The notes under the pieces are model-generated. The model worked only from the letters and a program-made list of their open reading frames with translations, was not told the DNA's origin and searched no databases. A program made the position numbers and the translations under genes. A stretch of DNA of 64,000 nucleotides from Hallerella sp963652365 (GTDB lineage: Bacteria > Fibrobacterota > Fibrobacteria > Fibrobacterales > Fibrobacteraceae), in NCBI GenBank assembly GCA_963652365.1, contig CAVJTH010000008.1:1-64000 (forward strand), given 5' to 3'. This document shows, piece by piece, positions 59,083 through 64,000 of the stretch. Position 1 is the stretch's first letter. The number at the start of each line of letters is the position of its first letter.

Positions 59083-59450
59083 CGCAGAGCTTAGAACTGA
59101 GAACTTAGATCTGAGTTCTTCGGACATTTAGGTTCTAACGTAAAGCGGACCGCTGTGAATTCTATGCACTAAGCACTCTCCACTAATCTCTAAAAAAAGC
59201 GTGGCCGAGGGGGTGGATGCAAGGAAGGGGGACCTTGGCCTTCGCAACTCCGAAAGGTCCCCCTACCTTGCCCCTCGCCGGGAAGTCGCCTCCCTCCGCC
59301 GCCAGGCGGAAAAAAGTTCGCTTTGCGACAAAACCTTTCGGCAGAAAGCAACGGCTCGCTCCGCGACTCTAAGCACTATCCACTAAACACTGAACGGCTC
59401 GCTTTGCGATTTCCAAGCTCTCAGCTCTCTCGACTAAGCTCTGAATCGCT
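59060..59450. repeat. Intergenic repeat block, copy C
   Basis: It shares with copy B the order gacgtctaggctttaacgca, cttagatctgagttc-like phrases, the hairpin core and the closing phrases cggcagaaagcaacggctcg and ctatccactaaacactgaac. Its right end reaches into the last codons of the flavin reductase gene on the other strand. No independent gene lies in it. Confidence 0.85.
59199..59279 (+). repeat. Repeat-borne long hairpin (copy C)
   Basis: The same inner stem as copy B is present (GCAAGGAAGGGGGACCTT at 59219 with AAGGTCCCCCTACCTTGC ending 59271). The outer stem is CGAGGGG/CCCCTCG instead of CGTGGGG/CCCCACG: the T-A pair of copy B has become A-T (59208 with 59275), keeping the pair. Confidence 0.78.
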
Positions 59451-59960
59451 CTGATCCTTGACCAGGACCTTCTGGATTTCCAGGATGTAGAGCGTGTGAA
59501 AATCGCCGTCCGCGTAGTTCTCGGGAACCAGGCTTTTTTCGACAAAGCTCTCGGGCGTGTAGGCTTCGGCAAGGAGCTTCTTGCAGATAAGCACCATTCG
59601 GGATTCTTCGAAATAGGGAACATTTGCCGCGTGCGCAACGTGAAATCCCGTGTGGGCCACCTTGTCCTCGTTCCTTCCGCTTGCCTTGCCGGAATAGGCG
59701 AGTTCCTTGCGATACTTCTTGTCGAAAAAGCAGAGCGAGAGGTTTTCCGACGCATCGATGAGCGTTTTCGTAAAGCGTTGCGGGCGGATGACGATATAGG
59801 CGACAGGCCTGTTCCACATCACGCCGAGCCCTCCCCAGGAAGCGGTCATCATGCTAGTCCTTTCCCCACTTTCCGCCGTGACGAGCATCCAGTCGTCACC
59901 GATGAGCCTAAAGGGATTGTCCGTCATGTCCTTGGGCGATATTTCTCGAAAGTTTTCCAT
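59421..59960 (-). CDS. Flavin reductase family protein (DIM6/NTAB)
   Basis: A 179-residue FMN-binding split-barrel protein: NPFRLIGDDWMLVTAESGER, TMMTASWGG-like region and PVAYIVIRPQRFTKTLI. It should reduce or carry FMN for a partner oxygenase or other redox use. AGGAG precedes the ATG at 59960. The final residues (ELSRES) are encoded inside repeat copy C, so the natural C-terminus may have been replaced by repeat sequence. Confidence 0.88.
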   Translation of the reverse strand: MENFREISPKDMTDNPFRLIGDDWMLVTAESGERTSMMTASWGGLGVMWNRPVAYIVIRPQRFTKTLIDASENLSLCFFDKKYRKELAYSGKASGRNEDKVAHTGFHVAHAANVPYFEESRMVLICKKLLAEAYTPESFVEKSLVPENYADGDFHTLYILEIQKVLVKDQSDSELSRES

Positions 59961-59968
59961 GTCTTCTC

Positions 59969-60529
59969 CTAGGAAAGATGTTCTGCCAGGATCTTGAGGC
60001 CGATAGCGATAAGGACGATTCCGCCTAGAATTTCCGCCCACTTGGACGAAATCTGCTTGCCGACCGATTTCCCGAGGTTTGTCCCGAGTTCCGTTGCGAA
60101 CAGGGCGACCGCGCCGATAAGAAGGGACGTCCAGACGATTTCGTGTCCGACAAGTCCAAAGGAAAGCCCAATCGCCAGGGCGTCGAGGCTTGTCGCGACG
60201 GCGAGCGCGGCGAGCGTCCTGATTCCCAGCCGTTTCGCGAATGTCCGGGATTCCTCGCCCTTTGCCGCTTCCCGGATCATCCGGACCCCGATAAGGCAGA
60301 GCAGGGCAAACGCTATCCAGTGATCGACCGCGCCGATGTAAGTGGCGAGAAAAGCCCCGCAAAGAAAACCGGCAAGCGTCATGCCTGTCTGGAAAACGCC
60401 AAAGAACATTCCCATTCGAAAAATATCGGATTGGGAGGTTTCGCGGCGGCAAAGTCCCACCGAAACGGATACCGCGAAGCAGTCAATCGCGAGTGCGCAG
60501 GCGATCAGAAAAACGCCGATAAGATCCAT
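59969..60529 (-). CDS. mntP: Manganese efflux pump MntP
   Basis: A 186-residue six-helix membrane protein of the MntP (YebN) family. The duplicated motif with aspartates in membrane helices (CALAIDCFAVSVSVGL and VATSLDALAIGLSFGL) is diagnostic. It exports manganese. The start at 60529 (MDLIGVFLIA) gives the normal family length; an upstream frame adds residues not seen in the family. The flavin reductase start lies eight bases after its stop. No yybP-ykoY riboswitch is visible upstream. Confidence 0.93.
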   Translation of the reverse strand: MDLIGVFLIACALAIDCFAVSVSVGLCRRETSQSDIFRMGMFFGVFQTGMTLAGFLCGAFLATYIGAVDHWIAFALLCLIGVRMIREAAKGEESRTFAKRLGIRTLAALAVATSLDALAIGLSFGLVGHEIVWTSLLIGAVALFATELGTNLGKSVGKQISSKWAEILGGIVLIAIGLKILAEHLS

Positions 60530-60559
60530 AAGTTGCGAAATCCACGAAAAAAAGTTAAT

Positions 60560-60587
60560 TTGAAAAAGTCCTTGAATCGGATACAAT
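60560..60587 (+). promoter_or_regulatory. Promoter of the SDR-cytochrome operon
   Basis: TTGAAA (60560-60565) and TACAAT (60582-60587) are 16 bases apart; AAAGG and the ATG at 60604 follow. Confidence 0.6.
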
Positions 60588-60603
60588 ATAGCAAAGGTTG
60601 TAC

Positions 60604-61395
60604 ATGAAACGTTTCCGGATCATTCTTCTCACGGGCGCAAGCTCGGGAATCGGCAAGGAAATCGCGTATGCGCTCGCTCCCCAGTCGGAGCGCATCGTCC
60701 TCGTCGCCCGGAGAACCGAGAAAATCGAAGAAATCGCACGGGATCTTTCCGTCCGGTTCGGCGTTGTCGCCCTTGCGCTTTCGGCAGATCTTTCCGTTCC
60801 CGGCGAAGCCTCGCGGGTCTTCGAAAAGACGGTCGAACTTGCCGGCGACTCTCCCGACATTCTCGTGAACGATGCCGGCGTGGGATTTCAGGGAAAAGCT
60901 TCCGAAATCCCGGTCGATGCGGAATGCAGGATGCTTCGGGTAAACGTCGAAAGCCTGATGGTCCTTTCGAAGCTTTCGCTCCAGGCGATGGAAAAAAGGA
61001 AACGCGGCGTCATCCTGAACGTTTCGAGCATGGCGGGATTCCAGGCGGGACCTTACATGGCGGCCTACTATGCGACAAAGTCCTTTGTGCTTTCTTACAG
61101 CGAAGCGCTTGCCGAAGAGGCCCGGAACAGTCACGTGCGGGTCCTTGCTCTTTGCCCCGGATTTGTCGATACGGAGTTTCATCTCCACGCCAGCTCCCGA
61201 AAAGGCCTTCTCCGCTGCCTTTTCCGCTCGTCTGCGCGAACGGTCGCCTGGGAAGCCGCTCGCGCCGTTCTCGGTGGCGCATCCGGAATCGTCGTCCCCG
61301 GAAAGTTCGACAGGTTCCTTTTGCTTGCGGAAAGATTCCTTCCGCGTCGTCTGGTCTCAAGGGCGATGGCCCGCATCTTGCGTCAAGGAAAGTAA
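60604..61395 (+). CDS. Short-chain dehydrogenase/reductase (SDR)
   Basis: A 263-residue classical SDR: cofactor loop TGASSGIGKEIA, NDAGVG, catalytic serine in NVSSMAGFQ and the YxxxK pair in AAYYATKSFVLSYSEALAEE. The C-terminal region is hydrophobic and basic (LLAERFLPRRLVSRAMARIL), as in membrane-associated members of the DltE/YqjQ kind. The substrate is unknown. The next gene starts two bases after its stop. Confidence 0.9.
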   Translation: MKRFRIILLTGASSGIGKEIAYALAPQSERIVLVARRTEKIEEIARDLSVRFGVVALALSADLSVPGEASRVFEKTVELAGDSPDILVNDAGVGFQGKASEIPVDAECRMLRVNVESLMVLSKLSLQAMEKRKRGVILNVSSMAGFQAGPYMAAYYATKSFVLSYSEALAEEARNSHVRVLALCPGFVDTEFHLHASSRKGLLRCLFRSSARTVAWEAARAVLGGASGIVVPGKFDRFLLLAERFLPRRLVSRAMARILRQGK

Positions 61396-61396
61396 A

Positions 61397-61765
61397 ATGT
61401 CGAAACGTTCCATCCTGTGCCTGTGCGTAACGCTTGTCACGGTGCTTTTCGCCGCGGACGCGTTTCGAATGCCGGAACTCACCGCCGAGGCGAGAGCGTC
61501 TGCCGCGGAACTCTATGACCGCGAGTGCTACGCCTGCCACCGCTGGAACAGGAAGTTTGCCGGTCCCGACATGAAGGGCAATGTCCTTCGCTACGAGGGG
61601 CGCCCGAAAGCGCTCTTCGAATATCTCAAGGATCCCCAGCCGATTCATCCCGACAAGTATCTTCCGATGGAAATCGGAAAGCTGTCCGACGCCGAGGCTT
61701 CGCTGATGGTCGCCTGGCTCCTTTCGCTCGTTTCCGACAGTACGGCCGCGGATCGTCCACGTTAA
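61397..61765 (+). CDS. Small c-type cytochrome
   Basis: A 122-residue exported protein (signal MSKRSILCLCVTLVTVLFAA) with a single haem-binding motif CYACH and a candidate axial methionine in DKYLPMEIGKLSDAEA, the class I layout. It would carry electrons in the periplasm. The ATG at 61397 lies two bases after the SDR stop. A lone cytochrome c in a fermentative genome suggests a small respiratory or detoxifying chain. Confidence 0.85.
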   Translation: MSKRSILCLCVTLVTVLFAADAFRMPELTAEARASAAELYDRECYACHRWNRKFAGPDMKGNVLRYEGRPKALFEYLKDPQPIHPDKYLPMEIGKLSDAEASLMVAWLLSLVSDSTAADRPR

Positions 61766-61919
61766 AGCAAATAATCCCCCAAGAGCGCATTTTGTCTCCC
61801 AAAGGAGCAAATTTGTCGAAAGTTTTTCATTTTTAACAGAAAAATCCCGTTTTTTTGAAAATTTTTCATGTATATTACAAAAGGCGCTGAAAAAACGCGC
61901 CTTGAAATTCGGAGATTTT

Positions 61920-62522
61920 ATGGCTGAAGATTTACAGAACCTGATTGAACGTATCCAGAAAGAAGCGGTGAACAAGGCCGACGAAAAGTCCTCGGCGATT
62001 ATCGCCAAGGCAAACGAGGAAGCCTCCCGCATTCTGGAAAACGCCAAGGCGGAAGCCGCTGCCGTACTCGAAAAGGCGGACAAGGATTCCGCAGCCTACG
62101 CGGAGCGCAGCGAACGCGCAATCCAGCAGGCCGCCCGCGATGTCCTGATTTCTGTCGGTCGCCGTATCGAAAAGATGATAAGCGAAATACTTTCTCGCGA
62201 AGTGGAGAAGAATCTTTCGGAAAATACGATCAAGGAAATGCTCCTTGTTCTTGCCAAGAACTATTCGACGGATACGGAACTGGTGTTCTCCGAGGCGGAC
62301 AAGGCGAAACTGTCGTCGTTCGCGGTCGGGGAGTTTGCCAAGGTTCTCGGCAAGGGCGTCAAGGTGGAAAGCGATTCGGGCATCAAGTTCGGCTTCCGCG
62401 TGAAGGTCGATGACGGCAAGGTCTCCCACGAATTCACTTCCGAGGAAATCGCCGCGGCGCTTTCTTCCATGGTTCGTCCGGAACTCGCCCGGATAGTTTC
62501 GGAAGCCGCCCAGGGAAAATAG
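61920..62522 (+). CDS. atpE: V-type ATP synthase subunit E
   Basis: A 200-residue peripheral-stalk protein: a long N-terminal coiled coil (RIQKEAVNKADEKSSAIIAK onward, rich in Ala, Glu and Lys to about residue 80) and a compact C-terminal domain. This is the usual first gene of bacterial V/A-type ATPase operons. The ATG at 61920 opens MAEDLQNLIERIQ. It lies 155 bases after the cytochrome gene, across an AT-rich gap that probably holds the operon promoter. Confidence 0.85.
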   Translation: MAEDLQNLIERIQKEAVNKADEKSSAIIAKANEEASRILENAKAEAAAVLEKADKDSAAYAERSERAIQQAARDVLISVGRRIEKMISEILSREVEKNLSENTIKEMLLVLAKNYSTDTELVFSEADKAKLSSFAVGEFAKVLGKGVKVESDSGIKFGFRVKVDDGKVSHEFTSEEIAAALSSMVRPELARIVSEAAQGK

Positions 62523-62525
62523 CGG

Positions 62526-63059
62526 ATGAACAACGCGATCTATATTTCCGCATCCCTTCCCTTTTTGCGCTTTGGAGATACTCCGCCGTTCTCCCTGTCG
62601 GAACTCCGAAGCCGCTGCGAAAGCGTCATGAGCGAAGAGGAACTCGCCGCGTTCGACGCCCTGTTGAACGGGGAACCGTGCGACGATCCGTTCATTTCCG
62701 CCTACCGGGACCATGAAACCCAGCTGAAGAACATCTTGGGACATGCGCGTGCCGCAGCCTGGGGACAGGACGTGCGCTTTACGGAACGCCCGTTTGGCGG
62801 TTACGATGTCACGTTCGCCAAGATGGTGACGGATGCCTGCGCAAAGCCGAATCCGCTCGAACGCGAAGAGGAGCTGGATCGGGTTCGCTTCTGGCTTGTC
62901 GATCAGCTGGCTTCCGAAGAAGGGAGCATGGCGTGCCTCTATGCGTTTGCCGTCAAGCTCGGAATTTGCGAACGGTGGGCGAAAATTTCGCCAGAGGCTG
63001 GAAACGCCGCAGTTCTTAAAGTGATTAACGATAACGATCCTGCGGCAAGGCAGGAATGA
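62526..63059 (+). CDS. DUF2764 family protein of the V-ATPase operon
   Basis: A 177-residue soluble protein starting ISASLPFLRFGDTPPFSLSE, the DUF2764 pattern. In Bacteroidota, Chlamydiae, spirochaetes and Fibrobacter this gene stands between subunits E and A of the V-type ATPase, as here (three bases after atpE, 18 before atpA). It may replace the role of subunit C as central stalk-to-rotor link, which is inference from position. Confidence 0.85.
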   Translation: MNNAIYISASLPFLRFGDTPPFSLSELRSRCESVMSEEELAAFDALLNGEPCDDPFISAYRDHETQLKNILGHARAAAWGQDVRFTERPFGGYDVTFAKMVTDACAKPNPLEREEELDRVRFWLVDQLASEEGSMACLYAFAVKLGICERWAKISPEAGNAAVLKVINDNDPAARQE

Positions 63060-63077
63060 CCGGAGGTCTTTTTTCAA

Positions 63078-64000
63078 ATGGCTAGTATCGGTAAAATTGT
63101 CGGTGTGAACGGAAACTTGATCCGTGTCGCGTTCGATGGCGCTGTCGCGCAAAATGAAGTCGGTTTTGCAAGGCTTTCTTCCGGCGTGGAATTGAAATGC
63201 GAAGTCATCCGCATTCGCGGCGACTATGCGGAACTCCAGGTCTTCGAAGACACTTCGGGCCTCAAGGCGGGCGACGAGGTGCGTTTTACGGGCGAACTCC
63301 TTTCCGTGGAACTCGGACCGGGACTTTTGACGCAGGTCTTTGACGGCTTGCAGAATCCGCTCCCCGAACTGGCGGAAGAATGCGGATTCTTCTTGCAGCG
63401 CGGCAAGTATCTTCCGGCGCTTCCCCGTGACGCCAAGTGGGCCTTTTCCCCTGTGGCGAAAGTCGGCGACAAGGTCTCGGGCGGCGATACTCTCGGAACC
63501 GTTCCCGAGGGCATCTTCAGGCACCGCATCATGGTGCCGTTCAAGATCCGCTCCCAGATGACCGTGGAATCGATCGTTCCTGCCGGCGAACATGTCGTCG
63601 AAGACGTCATCGCGACGCTGAAGGACGAAAACGGCAAGACTTTCGATGTCAAGATGTACCAGACGTGGCCGGTCAAGGTTCCCATCAAGAATTACGTCGA
63701 GCGCCTTCGCCCGTCAAAGCCTCTTTCGATGCAGCAGCGCATTATCGATACCTTCTTCCCGGTTATGCAGGGCGGTACGTTCTGTACGCCGGGACCGTTC
63801 GGTGCGGGAAAGACCGTCTTGCAGCAGCTGATGAGTCGCTATGCGGATGTCGATATCGTGATCCTCGCCGCTTGCGGCGAACGCGCTGGCGAAGTGGTGG
63901 AAACCCTTCGGGAATTCCCCGAGCTCATCGACCCGCGCACGGGCAAGAGCCTGATGGAGCGTACGCTTATCATTTGCAACACCTCCTCGATGCCGGTCGC
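63078..64000 (+). CDS. atpA: V-type ATP synthase catalytic subunit A (partial, cut by window end)
   Basis: The first 307 codons of V-ATPase subunit A: beta-barrel N-terminus (SIGKIVGVNGNLIRVAFD), the non-homologous insert typical of subunit A (residues about 110-190), and the Walker A loop GPFGAGKTVLQQL. The rest of the gene and of the operon lies beyond base 64000. The enzyme couples ion flow (H+ or Na+) to ATP at the inner membrane. Confidence 0.95.
   Translation, partial: MASIGKIVGVNGNLIRVAFDGAVAQNEVGFARLSSGVELKCEVIRIRGDYAELQVFEDTSGLKAGDEVRFTGELLSVELGPGLLTQVFDGLQNPLPELAEECGFFLQRGKYLPALPRDAKWAFSPVAKVGDKVSGGDTLGTVPEGIFRHRIMVPFKIRSQMTVESIVPAGEHVVEDVIATLKDENGKTFDVKMYQTWPVKVPIKNYVERLRPSKPLSMQQRIIDTFFPVMQGGTFCTPGPFGAGKTVLQQLMSRYADVDIVILAACGERAGEVVETLREFPELIDPRTGKSLMERTLIICNTSSMPV

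Noticed and set aside
1..64000. CRISPR arrays, transposases, rRNA genes and prophage modules
   Set aside because: I looked for regularly spaced direct repeats, DDE-type or tyrosine recombinase motifs, and conserved rRNA stretches and saw none. The only regular direct repeats are inside coding sequences at 54.9-55.2 kb and 57.2-57.5 kb.

Overview
The window is one contiguous piece of a GC-rich bacterial chromosome that encodes both outer-membrane proteins and lipoproteins. The mix of features is an endoglucanase of family GH8 with a C-terminal sorting-type domain, a GH5 enzyme, a V-type ATPase operon with a DUF2764 gene, pyruvate:flavodoxin oxidoreductase, a BspA-type repeat protein and many lipoproteins. 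This fits an anaerobic, plant-fibre-degrading gut bacterium of the Fibrobacter lineage best. That placement is an inference from gene content; the window has no rRNA to confirm it. There is no CRISPR array and no recognisable transposase.

Layout. 0-6.4 kb (minus strand): an amino-acid symporter with its small subunit, AzlCD, PurF, a UbiA-type prenyltransferase, a TatD-like hydrolase and a C_GCAxxG protein. 6.6-10.2 kb: nifJ. 10.3-15.3 kb: a GH5 enzyme in an operon with a CvfB-like S1 protein, a candidate small RNA, pheA with an NlpC/P60 lipoprotein, and hemN. 15.3-15.9 kb: a gene-free repeat block. 16-21.2 kb: a lipoprotein and a three-gene overlapping operon whose first gene fuses a GT39-like membrane protein to an NPCBM domain. 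21.2-31.3 kb (minus): a four-gene amidoligase cluster (N-formylglutamate amidohydrolase, GCS2, RimK/RLAN and a C39 peptidase) placed directly behind dnaJ, then dnaK, grpE and groESL. 31.6-35.3 kb: IMP cyclohydrolase, an amino-acid ABC transporter with an oddly ordered binding domain, and tmRNA preceded by a decayed duplicate of its own promoter and 5' end. 35.4-41.8 kb: trpCF, rpoZ, tRNA-Ser, an M3 peptidase, ligA and an LPP20-like lipoprotein. 41.9-45.4 kb: an accessory patch with a Fic protein and two copies of an unknown gene pair whose first members are broken. 45.4-53.8 kb: ppk-ppx, metF-like, GH8, mutT, znuA-znuC and a porin-like barrel. 53.9-59.4 kb: an accessory region with a BspA/DUF285 repeat gene and its broken tandem copy, a zinc-ribbon repeat gene, small unknown genes, an AT-rich EcsC-like gene and a second repeat block. 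59.4-64 kb: flavin reductase, MntP, an SDR enzyme, a small cytochrome c, and the start of a V-ATPase operon cut by the window end.

The most striking signal is regulatory. grpE, dnaK and groES each carry a near-perfect sigma-54 promoter (TGGCACG-N4-TTGC), and upstream of each lies a copy of the inverted repeat TGTTTCA-N3-TGAAACA. No CIRCE element is visible. This looks like an enhancer-dependent sigma-54 heat-shock regulon, and the amidoligase cluster may be swept into it through its tight linkage to dnaJ. Other points worth a second look are the tmRNA-upstream duplication with a hairpin-rich insert, a repeat-borne hairpin supported by one compensatory base change, a binding protein-permease fusion with its lobes in swapped order, and the fast-evolving 42-45 kb and 54-59 kb islands.
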